This document shows positions 1-12,800 of a stretch of DNA of 64,000 nucleotides, piece after piece. Position 1 is the first letter of the stretch, and the number at the start of each line of letters is the position of its first letter. The position numbers and the translations under genes are program-made. Source of the stretch: Neelides folsomi (lineage: Eukaryota > Arthropoda > Collembola > Neelipleona > Neelidae); assembly GCA_034687125.1 (NCBI GenBank), contig JAQGBZ010000192.1:56321-120320 (forward strand), written 5' to 3'. Below the pieces are notes generated by a model that saw nothing but the letters and a program-made list of their open reading frames with translations, did not search any database and had not been told where the DNA came from.

Positions 1-326
1 TAAAGACAATTATGGTTTCAAAGATGGCAAGGAACAAAAATAATGAGTTTGACATTTGACACCTTTTGATAATAATAAATTAACAAAATATTCAAATGTC
101 ACAAATGCATGTACGAAATTAAATTACTGTATTTAGTGTATACTGTTAAATATAATTGGAATAAAAACATACCAAATATGTATTGTAATTGGAATGTCAA
201 GATGGGATGAATGGGATGCGGATGTGTCAAACTTCAATTCTGATCGTCTCTGTAAATTGAAATCACAATTTGTTGAGTGAGGTATGAAATCGGATAATTG
301 ATTATATAATTTGTGTATTATTCCAG

Positions 327-428
327 GTGTCTTACCGTGAGTGTCGTCGATTCAGAACTGATATTAAAAACTCGGAACACCGAAGACCAACACTTGGATT
401 CATCTACGTGGATTTTCGAATTTTCTAG
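327..428 (+). CDS. Possible terminal exon of an upstream gene (partial, unidentified)
   Basis: A good splice acceptor (TTATTCCAG) ends at 326. In phase 0 the following 33 codons are open and end at TAG 426-428; the peptide is basic and ends in FIYVDFRIF. One base later a second frame stays open to about 519. A run of AT-rich DNA with ATAAA-like motifs follows. I recognise neither reading and found no convincing upstream exon between 1 and 300, so this could be a 3' UTR or chance. It is listed because it is the only exon-like signal before 1.9 kb. Confidence 0.22.
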   Translation: MSYRECRRFRTDIKNSEHRRPTLGFIYVDFRIF

Positions 429-1860
429 ATCGTGCTACGCGAGTCCTTACATTTCCTTTTTACCACTATCACGCTGCTTTGTTATGCAAACCCATGCAAT
501 GCAGACACTTTTATTTTAAACATAAAATACTTTTTTAATCTCAGTTAACTCATTTATAAAGATGAACATGTTGAATCGTTGAATGCAACAGCAGAATCAT
601 TTTTTGTTAATGTATTTGTTAATAGCAAATACATGTATTTGCTCCATCATCCCATATGAACGTTTACGTTTAATTTCATCTTAGGATTAAGATTGCAGCT
701 AAACACAATGTTTCTGATTTTAACGTTTGTAAGGTTTATACGTAGAGTATTAGTTGTTGGTTTAAAATTAAATTACAATGACAGTTAATCATTATAAGGA
801 TTGATTAATTAATGTGTGGGTCATATACAATTATACTATACACACTCCCATTTTAAATACTAGGTATGTATGTAGTAGATTGAGTATTTGTTATGTATAA
901 TTTGGGACTAAAGTTTATTCTAACGTTACCTATAAGTATATTATGTAAAACTGCTCGAATACAATTATACAAAATACATATAAGTAAAAATACAAATGAT
1001 TTAAAATATAAAGCAATATAAAATTCTCTACAAATGTAAAATTATAATGCTTAAAGTTAAATTTAAACGCGTCCTTTAAATAAAACGTAAAATTTCATCT
1101 GTGGAAGTGTAAACTATGCCTTAATCATATTCAAAATTCATCTATTAAGTATGTATACCTATGTATAAGAAGTAATTTAATGATTTATTAACTTATATGA
1201 TGATTCTAGTTCAAATACACGTCGTGTATTTCAAATAAATACATAAAAACTTATCAATCAATATCCTATGAATAAATGATACAAATCGACTTATAAACTT
1301 ATACATTAAACAAAACTTATCTATACTGATGTGAATATGAATATATCATATTTGATAATAGTAGATTTGCTGGCTAAGCTGACTACCAAGATGTCGCCAA
1401 TTTGAAATATGATCTAATATTTCATGTCAACGAAAGAGTGAAGGGTTTGCTAATATTAAGACACGAAGTGTGTACGTTTTGTACAAACCTATTCAAATCT
1501 CTATTTCCAAAGATCCTGGAAGTTTAGTGAAATATTGATTAAAAGTTATTACTATGAAAATTTAAACCATGGCTGGTAAAAGTTGTAAACAAAAAATAAA
1601 CAAAATGAAGAAGATGAAACAAATTTGTTATTTATTCTCCGCTTCGCAAGGAATGTTTTATCTTATAAACAACCTTATAAAAACCTATAATGCAAAAATA
1701 CCTTTAATACATACAACTGGTTATATATACAAATATATAACAATATATGTTATAATTATAATATAGTGTACTGTATACTGTATAATGCAAGTTGTTCATC
1801 TTAAGATTGAATCCTTTCCATTTTAACATTGACTGAAAGTGAGTGAGAATTAATGGAGTT
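429..1860. other. AT-rich intergenic DNA
   Basis: About 1.4 kb of AT-rich sequence with many short TA-rich runs. No coding exon, RNA gene or repeat family was recognised. Composition becomes much more GC-rich from about 1870, where the 5' end of the TLCD3A-like gene probably begins. Confidence 0.6.
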
Positions 1861-2133
1861 TATCTCGTATTTCCCCCCTTTGAACCCTGTAGATGGAAGA
1901 GGTCATAGGTGGTAATGGTGCTCTCGTTGGGTCCGAGCTGTGACCTGGGAGGGTGGGAAAGTGGATCAATGGTCCACGGCGGCGCAATTGGGTCCGGAAG
2001 AACAGAGCCCGACTTGGCCTCCTGAGCCAGTCCGTGTCCGGAGCGAGGGAGCCACGGAGCCGTTCGCTGGCGAACGACCATCTGCAGTCCCCGAAATGCA
2101 GAGACGAGGGCGGGGAGGTCCCTGACCCACCTC

Positions 2134-3718
2134 ATGGGAATCCATTACCTCCCGTTGACGACGGCCGGCGGCCTCTTCCTCGCCGGCGTCCTCATCTATC
2201 CCGCTCTCTTTCTCCTCCTCCGGAGGCTGTGGGCCAACACAGCCCTTGGCCAGAGGATCCGACAAAAATATGCTTTCTCCGACCGAGAGGTCGCCGACAT
2301 CTCCAACAAGTGACTCCTCACTCTTTGACTCTCTTTGACCTTTCCCCTTCCCCGCTAATCAGGATTGGGTTGGTTGTAGGATCGTCTCGGCCTTCCAGGC
2401 AGTCATGGCCGGCGTGTCGGGCATTGTCATCGTCCACGCCTGTCTCAACGATGTGCTGCGGGAAAAGAACCCGATGAGTGTCATCTACGGATGGTTTGGA
2501 ATTCCCTACTTCGTCTACGACACCTTCTGCATGTTCTATGTCTATCGGCTCGAGCAGAAGGGGAAGTCGTTGGTGGGGACGTTTTTCAATTTCGTATGGC
2601 GAAATCCAGTCATCGTCACTCATCACATCATCATGGCTCCCATCGGATTTACACTCATCCTTGTAAGAAAATATTAAGTCCATATACATACATATACACA
2701 TTCTCATTTATACACAATACATATTGAAAACCCAATGCTTTTTATGAATCTTCGATCACGAGCCTATCTCAAAAAGTGCAATATATAAGTACATACTCTA
2801 GATACGGTATAGGAAATACCTATATATACAAATGCCAATAGTCATTGCAAGACATCTTCGACTTATGTAACAGAATACTTGCGGAGTACTTACATTGCAT
2901 TCATATATAATATAGGAATCGAATCACCATTTTAATTCGATTCTCTATTTTAGCACTTGTAAAGTACTTGTACCATTCAAGTTGGAATTTGATCATTTTA
3001 AAATCTATTTTAGTTCTATCGGGACGAAGTGAAATGCGGGGATTTCTTTGTCGGGATTCTGTACATGATGGAAGTGTCGACTCCGTTCGTTTCTCTTCGG
3101 TTTATCCTAAGCAAGATGAAGTTGAAGCGATCTTTGCTCTACACCATCAACGGTCTTTTTATGCTCCTCACCTTCCCCGTCTTCCGAATAGCGAGTGTTT
3201 TATGGGCCACGTACCTCTACACCTCCCAAAACTCACAGTCATACCTAACCGTAAGATTCTTCTCTTCTAAAATGTCAAATAAGCTAATTTTACATGTCAC
3301 ATAGGGATTTATCCCTGTGTCAACTTTTACAAGTCTGTATGATTCTTTTGTTAACAAGTCTGTATGATTCTTATGCTTACAAGTCTGTATGATTCTTATG
3401 TTTACAAGTCTGTCTGTATGAGATATGAATGAACTGATGTTGTAAATGCAGGATTGGTTTAATATTTACAAATTCTGTAATTTTACATTTAGTGGCAATT
3501 TATATTCAAGATAATTCAAGATAATTTCGATAATTTAGTGATAATATAATCTGATTGATTTGTGAGTTTACGTTTTTTTAAATAAGGGAATGTTGGAAGT
3601 TCCGATTTTGTGGCTGGGTCTTCTGGGCGCCTCCCTCGCTCCCCAGATCTACTGGTTTGTTCTCATGGCACGAGGGCTGGTCCAGATCTTGAGGAAACAG
3701 CCGGTGAAGGAGGAATGA
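2134..3718 (+). CDS. TLCD3A: TLC domain-containing protein 3A-like (FAM57/CT120 family)
   Basis: Four exons, 2134-2309, 2380-2662, 3014-3250 and 3587-3718, join in phase to 275 aa. The protein is a multi-pass membrane protein of the TRAM-LAG1-CLN8 (TLC) family. Residues 9-32 form a hydrophobic segment (GGLFLAGVLIYPALFLLL), and the TLC domain follows from about residue 60. Family landmarks include GSGIVIV-like (here SGIVIVHAC), IPYFVYD, VTHHIIM, GDFFVG, EVSTPFVSL and the last-helix motif APQIYWF, which match vertebrate TLCD3A/B rather than TLCD4. Family members are linked to ceramide and membrane-lipid homeostasis in ER or plasma membrane; the reaction here is inferred only from family. The ATG at 2134 is chosen because the hydrophobic N-terminus begins there. 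It is convergent with SNRPD3. Confidence 0.93.
3329..3422. repeat. 25-bp tandem repeat, about 3.5 units, in TLCD3A intron 3
   Basis: Units start at 3329, 3354, 3379 and 3404. Each begins ACAAGTCTGTATGATTCTT, and the last is truncated. The array lies wholly inside the third intron (3251-3586). It is a local minisatellite with no coding role visible. Confidence 0.9.
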
Positions 3719-4074
3719 GAGTACAAATGTCCAGCCAGAGGAGCGTAGTGAGGAGCTACGTAGCCTAGACAAGAGCCGACCAAGCTCGCCTTGCTCAGTT
3801 GTTAGAGATCCTGTCTCCCCGAATTCCGAGGAGCATATCACGTACCTCCCACAATGCCTCGCCGATAGACGCCCACAATCCCTCAATAAATCTTTTTACT
3901 TCTCACCAACAATGTCCAATTATTTACAATTATTTGTAATTATTTATTAGTAGTAATTATCTATGATTATTTAACATTAGAAAAAGGAATATAGGGAAGT
4001 AACTTAGCCAATAAACTTAATCTAATTAGTATTAGCTTAAATAGCATAATATATATTAACATTATTTATAAAAA
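3719..4074. other. Convergent 3' intergenic gap between TLCD3A and SNRPD3
   Basis: About 356 bp between two stop codons. CAATAAA at 3884-3890 follows the TLCD3A stop at about 170 bp and is a plausible polyadenylation signal for it. The AT-rich remainder probably carries the SNRPD3 3' UTR on the other strand. No other gene is seen. Confidence 0.5.
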
Positions 4075-4654
4075 CTATTGTCCGCGGCCTCCACGAGACC
4101 CGCCGGGTGTTGGCCACGACCCGCCACCCCCGCCGCCGCCTCTAGAAGAGCCGCCGCCTTTATTCGGCGTCGATGGAATTCCGCCCCTCATTCCTCCTCT
4201 CGATCCTCCTCTCGCTACAAATAAATAAACCTTTTCAAAAAACTCCAAATCACTTTGGTCACTCCATTAAGGAGATCGACGATGTAAATAGTACCATTTT
4301 ATTTTATTGGAAAAATATAAATTTTAACTTACTTGCTCCTCGCATCATGGCAGCTTTTCCGCGGGCGCCGGCTCCAATACCGGCGCCCTTTTGCCCGACT
4401 CTCTTAAACATTGGAGCATTTTTTAACATGTCGGGCAATATCATGAAACGAATCTTGGACCCCCGAACAAAGACAAGTTCCAGATGGGAATTTCTTCCGT
4501 CTCGGTAGGTCACATTTACATTTGTCATTTGACAATTCATGTTGTCTTCGGCTTCGATCAATTTTCCACGAAATACTTCTCCAGTGGTCGTTTCAAGGGT
4601 GACTATGTGACCTTCTGCTTCATGTAAAACTTTTATAGGAACACCGATCGACAT
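4075..4654 (-). CDS. SNRPD3: Small nuclear ribonucleoprotein Sm D3
   Basis: Two exons, 4333-4654 and 4075-4214, join in phase to 153 aa. SmD3 is a core subunit of the heptameric Sm ring on U1, U2, U4 and U5 snRNAs. Residues 1-85 form the Sm fold: [16 protein letters not shown] opens Sm1, EDNMNCQM is the conserved loop before Sm2, and [21 protein letters not shown] is typical of SmD3. Exon 2 encodes a Gly/Arg tail with repeated RGG units; symmetric dimethylation of such tails for SMN binding is known for the family and inferred here. The tail is longer and richer in RGG than the human one. The start at 4654 is the canonical MSIGVP start. Confidence 0.97.
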
Positions 4655-5755
4655 TCTAAAGGCTAAACAACAAAAATTTAATTAATTTTTACCATTTATG
4701 ACAATTTTTAAAATAACTTAATGTTAGGCTAAAATAAAGTGTAAATATTATTTTCTAAGATAGGTAACTTTGACCTCTCTTTTAAATTTGTTTACAAAAC
4801 AAATCATTGAAATAATACTTATACTCGTTTTATTTTAGCCTAAATTTTCTATTTAAATTAGTCTGTATATTAACAAATACATAATTAATATTTCATAATT
4901 GTTTAATAACAATCATTTGTTATTAAAATGAATATACAAACAATAGAATCGAGAGAGATAAAACTAAAACTAAGATTTTTTAATAAATAACATTGAAAAT
5001 AAATAAAAGGATGATTTAAATAATAGATGTAACATCTTATGAAGGGGTTAAAAGTGTATCAGGGGTTAAAATAAATTTGAAAGTCAATTAACCTTTTGCT
5101 TTATTTATATTCAAAAATCAAATTCGATTTCTGCCTTAAGAGGCTTCTTCTTAACTGAAGCGATTTGAGAAGCCGCAGTTTGGAGAAAGCGCGGAGATAG
5201 TTCCAATTTAAATCCGTCAAATGGCGCTATCTACATTGGCCAAAAATCCAAATTCTCTCTTTTCCCAAATAAACAACGCACCGTTACATTTTTGCAAAAG
5301 TTAGCTAATATGAATAATATGTACCTAAGACATATCATGAAAAATAAATGCATTAGTATTGATTTGGTAATAAAACACGTTCAAATATGGGATTTATAAA
5401 ATTATTTAATTTTTAGATACATTTCATATAATTTTGATAATAGCCTCTAATCATAACATCAAATTTTGTCCGAATATAAAAATTATTTATGGGCAAATTA
5501 AAAGGTTTAATTACTATAATTTTGGTGAATTTTGAATATGAAAATCTTATAATTATACATATCGAATGAGCCGTTGATATTTTTAAAATTAATAGATAGG
5601 AGCTCTATTTAGAAGTTATTCTGAAAATTTTAGTAAATGAGATGAAAAATTTTTGAAAATAGGGCCATAATGATAGTAAAGTTGAGAAAAGAAATTTTTA
5701 AGATTTTGTAGATATCGCATGTTGGTTTGTAAGCTCGTAAGGTCGGCAGGTCGGG
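4655..5755. other. Intergenic DNA: SNRPD3 upstream and TTLL2 downstream
   Basis: About 1.1 kb, mostly AT-rich. A GC-richer block at about 5140-5290 has promoter-like composition and may serve SNRPD3, but no specific motif was assigned. The part next to 5755 probably includes the TTLL2 3' UTR. No exon or RNA gene was recognised. Confidence 0.45.
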
Positions 5756-8700
5756 TCACTGATAGAATCTACCACGATTCAGGAAAGTCATCGCTCGATC
5801 GATGCTTCTGGGTCCCATTCGTCTCATGTCCTCCGGTCCGGGTGGATGCCAAGATGGTCCAAAAAAGGTACTGTCATTTTCGAGGGCTTTGTCGTAAAAC
5901 GCGTCACTCATCCGTTTGTTGGCTCTGAACACTTTGGAAGCCTTTTTAAGGACGTTGCCGCACTAAAGTTAAAAGATCATTCAATTAGTAAATTATAAAT
6001 TAGGATCAATAATGGAATAAATTGTAAATCAATTTTGATTACCTGGTTGATTAAAATCTTGATGTCCTTTTCGGGGATGAATCCCTTGGCGATTTCCTTC
6101 GTGGTGTTGTTGAAGGGAAAGATTTTTACCCAATTGCCACAAGTGTCAGGGGCGGCTCCGTACCAGTCGCGATCAGCATATTTCATTCCTCCCGTTGAGC
6201 CTTTTCGGACTTCAGCCTTTCTCGCCTTTTGCTCTGTAAAAATAATTAAACATATTTTATTAAATAATTAAATATAAAGATAATTTATGAGCTGAAAAAG
6301 ATAAACAATTACGCATTGTTAATTTGGGAACGATTGCTTCAGTGCACGTTGATGTTGTGAGTGGCACCTTCTTTTTGGCTTCCTTTCCCTTTCGTGGTTT
6401 GTCGTGGTGATGCAGAATGATTCCACCTGGTCTGATATCTTCTGGACCGCTATAAGGACGCTGTGGATAATCTATAAAAACCCAAAAAATTTGCAATGAT
6501 TATTAATAAACAATTATTAAAACAAATTGAATTTATTATATTATTCTACGTCTCATGGTGTTTGCTTGGACAATATTCCCATAATGAATGTCGATCTGAC
6601 GACCATCGGGGAGCAAGATAAGGTCAAAGAGGTCGTGAAGCAAGTCCTTCTTGACAATTCTGTCCACATCGCAGTCGTTATTGAGCCCTGGGTTTACATT
6701 CACCTAATAAAGCATAAATGAACCAGGTGAGTTGATTATTTAAATAATGAATCCCAATAAATTTAAAAATTAATGAAAGTTAAAAATTAATAAATTTAAT
6801 TTTTCCACTTTAAATTATCATACTTCAAGAAGTGTCGGACGAAGTCTTTTGTCCACCATGATGTCGAAGCCCAGGAACTCAAATGAAGATCCAGCATTTA
6901 GATTAGAGATGTTGTTTCCATCTCCGATGATTGTGAGCACAAGGATTGAGCAGATTTTCTGCCACATGAACCAGTCTGAAGTTCCAATTTCGGCCAAATA
7001 GTTCCTCAAATGTCGCAAGGACCATTTGCACCCTACAAAAGCAATTTATTTTCCAAATGTCATTTTTAAGTCAAAGACGAACCTGGGCCAACTATATCCT
7101 TGCATGTGTTGTAGTTTGGGCCTCCTTTGTTCAGCGACGAGTTGGTCAAATGAGAGTATGGATTGTGGAGCCGGTTAAGGTCAAATTTCTCAGTCGCGAA
7201 ACGAGTGAGCCCCTCACGATATGCATAAATGGTCAACGGCTTTACACAAGTGATGACAACGTAAATCCGGAGGTCCCTATATAAAAGAAATTGGAAATAA
7301 ACTTTTTTGTTCCATAATAACACCTAATACCGTTCCATCTTTATTTATCTATATATTATATATATAATACATATATTATTAGTATTCAAGGCCCACCATG
7401 GAAAATTCCATTCTTAAAAATACAATGAATCAATTGAGTTAAAATTCAAAAATGTTATTAAATTTACAAAAGGAACTCAAATTGCTTTTCACTTATTTCT
7501 AAAAAATGGTAATGTATGTATTATCATATTTAATATACCATTTGTAGCCGCCGATGAGATAAGGTCGGTGGAGATATTCCTGAACGACGGACGAGTTGTC
7601 GTATACAAGTTCGGTGATCTTCTACATATATAAAAAGAATATATGGATTAAAATAAATGTTTTTAATGTGTGAATATAAAAAAAAAGTCTTTACATGTAT
7701 TGTAGATTTGGGCACATAGGACTTTTTGTTCAGAAATAAGTCGGAAAAACGGAAGTTTCCTACCGCTCTTTACTTTTTTCCTTAACCAAGGTGGTGGAGG
7801 GTCAAGGAAGGATTGTGAAAAGAAAATAGGTGGTGTGCCAAATTCGTCTCCTTGAATGTGCTTAAAGGTGTGCGATTAAAAAAATTCATGCGAAAACAAA
7901 TGATACATAAGGATCAATAGCAACGGACTATCAACTTACATTGAACAGAATTATCCCCTTTCCTTGGCTTTTTCCCACCGGTTTGCAGATCCAGATCGGC
8001 GCTTTGGGAATCTCTTTGATCGAGTAGTCGATACCCTTTTCTTCTAAATATGTCAGACGTTGGTGGCGTTGTGAGTGCTCATTGCAGAGTCTCACGTAGT
8101 CCAAAGGAAGATTGAATGACATAGGACTTGAAACAAAAAATAATTATATTTAATATAATTTTTTGAAAGTTCATGAAAATATTTCATTTGTCCTTATAAA
8201 TGAGAAATCATTTATAAGGATCATTTTCAGTATTTGTAATTTCCATTCATGTTTATGTATAATATAAATATGTACCATACATATTTAGTCTATACTCTAT
8301 ATAGAGTTGGTATGTGTTATCAATAATAACTTATCATGTTACAAATATGTTAATCAATAACAATGATTTGCTTTTGTCTTTTTCACACAGAGAAACTTTT
8401 GTCGTGTTTAAAGAACAAAGACATTGATATTGAAAACTGATATTTGAAGAAACAAATAAATACTACACATGGATGCTAATATTCCACTACATGTATAAAG
8501 GACTGTACATAGTACATCTATGTACAGTAAATGTATAGATCATATCTGTAGTATGAGAATGAAAGGAATAGAAAAAGCCACATGGAAATGGTGAAACAGA
8601 GCCGTGAAACTTTGTGTTTCCTTCATTCCATGTTAAGGCGTTTATGGTAAAAGGAAATCGATATCAATTAATCTCAACTTTTTTCAAATACCTTCAATGC

Positions 8701-9812
8701 ATTATCTAATGAACTAGATTACACCCATTAGCTAATTGATTAATCATAAATTAATAACTTTTAAAATAAATATTGAAATTGAAGAATTAATCACATTAAG
8801 TGTGAAAATAATTTGATTTCCATTTAAAGTATAAAATTGGTAAGAAAAAATGGTGTTAATAATTATATTAAATCAATTTCTTTGAATAATTTCCCTATGC
8901 AAGGAGTTTTTCCTGTTTTAAGTCCTCATTTTTCCTATGGGGTCTGTAGGTGAAAAGAGTTGGTGAGATGAATGATGGGAGGAGGGACAGTTGGATAATT
9001 GTCATTAGGAAGACACGCTCTGCGTGACACGGCACCTGTCAAACTGACTAATGGGCAAAGTGCATTAGGACCATTACCTAAAATTATACAGAGGTCCGTT
9101 GCAGGTGGATAGCCTCCGAAGGTATCTAACTAGACTATCTTTCCGGCAAAACACATTCGCACACCCGGGAATGTGATTGGAGATCTGGTAAGGTGCGAGG
9201 AATTTCGACTGTTGAATCGACGTCGTCCACCAGAGGTTATAGGCAGTGTGGTATTTCCGGCTCTTGTCAATAGGGTCCGATTCAATCCATCCACGTTCCT
9301 TGCACACCTGAAAACAAATATTAAATAAGCCAACGTTAGGTCATAAGCCATTCCTTGAGATCATAGGCCATTTCTTGAAGTCGCTTGGATTACCTGTTGT
9401 AGTAGCGATGGTCCGCCTCCAGGTTGACTGTCGTAAATGCGATAGACCATGGGGAACTTATCCCATATTCTGTACAGGGTCTCGATATCGCCGGGTTTGA
9501 GGTCGACTTTGATAATTTCCTTTTCTTCCTGGGTCAAAGGGTCCTTCTAGAAAATTTCAAGATGGCGTCAAACAAAGGAATTAGGGTGATGACTCATAAT
9601 GTCAATTTTTAATCATGGGATCCTCAAATTGACAATGGATTTAAAGTTAGAGTGGGAATTACGTTCGTGATCGAACTCGGTGGTTTCGAGCATTCTCGGA
9701 TTGACCTCGGCCAGAATACTGAATCGGCGGTCATTGAGCTATTGGCCGACCATTGCCTTGTTGAGTAGCCGTAGCCGTAAGCGCTACCGGAAGTGCCAGG
9801 GTTGTTAGACAT
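5756..9812 (-). CDS. TTLL2: TTLL2-like tubulin polyglutamylase (tubulin-tyrosine ligase-like)
   Basis: Eleven exons (9663-9812, 9394-9546, 9078-9307, 7940-8126, 7539-7621, 7083-7276, 6824-7032, 6550-6703, 6313-6471, 6043-6233, 5756-5962) join to 638 aa. TTLL enzymes are ATP-grasp ligases that add glutamates to tubulin tails, often in axonemes. The catalytic core carries ICKPVGKSQGKGIILF (about residues 226-240, ATP binding), DLRIYV (about 269), ATEKFDLNRL, SHLTNSSLNK and LLEVNVNPGL (about 400, metal and substrate site). The segment NHIPGCANVFCRKDSLVRYL and the KPLTIYAYREGL stretch match TTLL2 better than TTLL1 or TTLL9. The start at 9812 is the only frame joining exon 2 in phase; the first 50 residues are Ser-rich and not conserved. 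The C-terminal 200 residues are not recognised. Confidence 0.9.
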
Positions 9813-12800
9813 GTCGATGAAGGTGCCAATGGAAGAAGAGATAAGAAGAGAAGAAAAGATAAGAAAGAATAAAATATTAGTTTAACTACAATTAACAGGA
9901 TTTAACTAAAGGCCCTACTGGCACCTAAAATTCTAAAGCTAGAAGAGGAAGAATCTAGAAGAAGAAAGAAGAAAGAAAGAAGAATGGGGAAGCCAATGGG
10001 AGAACAAAGGGGAAAGAAAGGATTTGCGGAATTTTTGCGAGTAATTAGATTAAAAGTCTCATTTCCCCCTAATGATTTTTTGTACATTTCATTTACCCTT
10101 TACCTCATATGATAGAGGTAAATATATAATTTAATAAAGTTGATTACTTTGTTTTCTACAGATTTTATTTATAATTTGTGAGACTTGAATTATAATTATA
10201 ATACTAAAATCGTAATTGTTTGTTAAAAGTTCTCACGTGGAATCGGGGTCTTTTTGGCATCCTGAAGCGGAGTTGATGATATCCCAAAGAATTGATTTCT
10301 CCTTTCTCTGTTTATGCGTGAAGTTAAATGAAATAATGCGGTGTGTAATTTGAGAGGAAAACCATTTGGGCCCTGAGTGAACCGGTGCAGAGCCCGAACT
10401 GGGGAACTCCGCCTTCCATTCCCCGGGTTTATCAACTTACACATTGCGCGAGGGAGATCCGACGTAGAACGCCGTTTGATTCGGTTGAGACAAAGACGTG
10501 CGGGTAGTTGGAATCCGAGATTTCATGTTTTGTGCCAGACGGATCTCGCCAAAGGTTTGACGATGATGAGCCGAGAGGAAATCGATGTCGGAGCGGCCGG
10601 GGGTGGCCCAGTTCCCACTCCATCATTCGGACACAAAAGAGACGGACAATGGGCCAAAGTGGAATTTAAAGAATGGAACTGCTCGTCTCTCCTCTTCTTT
10701 ATATATGTGGACACTCTCCATCTCTTTAAGCACATTACTCTGGTCGATTACTTATTTACCCTCTTCATGTAATTGACATCGTTTTCTCAAATTACAAAAC
10801 TTGCAAACATCCCCTGCTTGGAATCCACTTTGTTTTAGACAATGTCAGACACTGGATACAATTTATGTAATATTTTTTATTTATTTTTGATTGTTGTTCA
10901 ATTATTTTAATTATTTAACCAGGCAATAAAAATATAGGTGAAGGATGATGTCTGAGCGAATAATAGAAATTTTACCAGTCCAAACAAAAAACATGTTTTA
11001 TCGTTAAACTTTCTCTCATGCACTTCCGCCACTAAAACAAATAAGTATATGAGTAATATGCAGAAAGAAATTAAGGATTAATGGCAAGAATTTTTTATTA
11101 ATTGGTCGTTGCAGACGATGAGATTGTCATTGTAATGGATCTGGCGAGTCATTGTGAAGAAGGAAAATTTGAGAATGAGCGAAAAGATGGGAAAGCTTGA
11201 ATTAATTGGAAGTTTGGTATTGGTGGAAAGTGTGTTGTTGTAATTTATTTTTTCTTTCCTCAGCCTCACGACGTCTCTTTGGAGTGGTAAGAAAGGGAGG
11301 AAGTTCCAATGGGACGGAGGAATGTGGGGAAATGTTTGGGGATCCCTGCGGTGGACGAGGACTCTGAATGACACAATGGCACCTCTTCCTCTGGGAGCGT
11401 CCCCAGGGTACCCGCCGACTCTGTGGGTCAACCGCTCGAGTTCCTCCATCATGACTTCGGACATTCCTCGCCCAGCTCCCACCATTCACATCATTAATCC
11501 ATTCACATTCACAACATCAGGATTCTAACTTGGCCTCTAAATATACAACTCATCTAGTACTACATCTTGTAATCTACAAGTATGATACATGTATCGTACT
11601 TGTAAAGCTTGTATGTATACTTCCCATAACGAACATAAATACCTATACTGTACCATACATAAAATATAATAGTATAATACTAATTAAATATAATAGTAGT
11701 AGTATTTATATTAGTAGTAGTATATAATATATTATATATAGTTATGTTAAATAGTTAGGTAGCTAAATATAAATATTATGAACATTATTTTATTTGTGGC
11801 ATAATACAAAATTATATTTATTTTAAATTGAGGTCTCTGTCATTTGGGCACGTCGAGTTAAATACGAGGTTTCCACACATAAATAGAAAACCTTTTACAT
11901 TTTAAATGATCTGTGATTCGAAGGTCCAAATACCTACTTTAACTTTATTTAAGTTATTTATTTTAGTGCTGAAGGATTAATACTAATAATAAATTTATCC
12001 TTTGTAAGATACCCCGTCGAAAGAATAATAGTAATGCACTAATATACAAATATGTAATATTAGTAGTCTGTTTATGTTATGTGCCTTGAGTGTTTTTGTA
12101 GAGGTACTAGTACGAGCCATTTCACGAATGGCTTTGGTGATATTTGATTGCAAAATTTACAATTTCACTTTATTTCACTGCCGGACAAATATACCTATGT
12201 ATATATTGAATTTGTAGGCTTTACATCTTACATGAAGCATAGTTCAGTATATACTATAGGTAGTACGTAAAAATTAGTATGCGTGTGGAAATGAATAGCT
12301 AAGCTATAGCAATTTAAAGACTTTGGATAAAAAAAATGTTTTTCATATATTACACATGCACAGGTGAGTAAGATACCTGTAGTGTCCCATATAATAGTAT
12401 TAAATTCTGTAGATGATAAATGTAGCCAAGAGAGATTAGGAGATTATTATTAGGTTTGTGTGTGAATTTTAAGTATAAAATTTGTGGTGATGATGATAAC
12501 ATCTGTCATAAAATTGTAAGTTTTTCCCATTCAGGATCATCCCATAAATTGTATTAATGTAGGAGTGAAACAGGGCCGGTTCGCAGTGAGAAGGGCAAAT
12601 AAGACTAAAAAACCTGAGCATCTTGTTTAATTTGTTGTCCGTAAATAGAGTTGAGGGTTTAATTACAATAGCAGGGAGGATGATGCGGCTTGAACTCATT
12701 GAGAGCCTGACACGAGAGAAGCGGAGGGTAAAAGAAGGGCCAGCAGGTAATTACACCACGGAGGTGGCTACTGTACAACGCCGAGTAATTAATTGGGAAC

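Noticed and set aside
7696-7900. Possible extra TTLL2 exon with a proline-rich reading
   Set aside because: Exons 7940-8126 and 7539-7621 join directly in phase 0 and match the TTLL2 core without an insertion, so this is intron.
9663-9812. Alternative frame reading FSILAEVNPRMLETTEFDHE at the TTLL2 5' end
   Set aside because: It looks protein-like but leads to a donor in phase 1, while the next exon starts in phase 0. The frame starting MSNNPGTSG joins correctly.
11078-11489. Two overlapping minus-strand frames of 95-135 codons in a GC-rich island
   Set aside because: No recognisable domain, AT-rich low-complexity C-terminal half in one frame, and no duplicated counterpart; treated as non-coding island.
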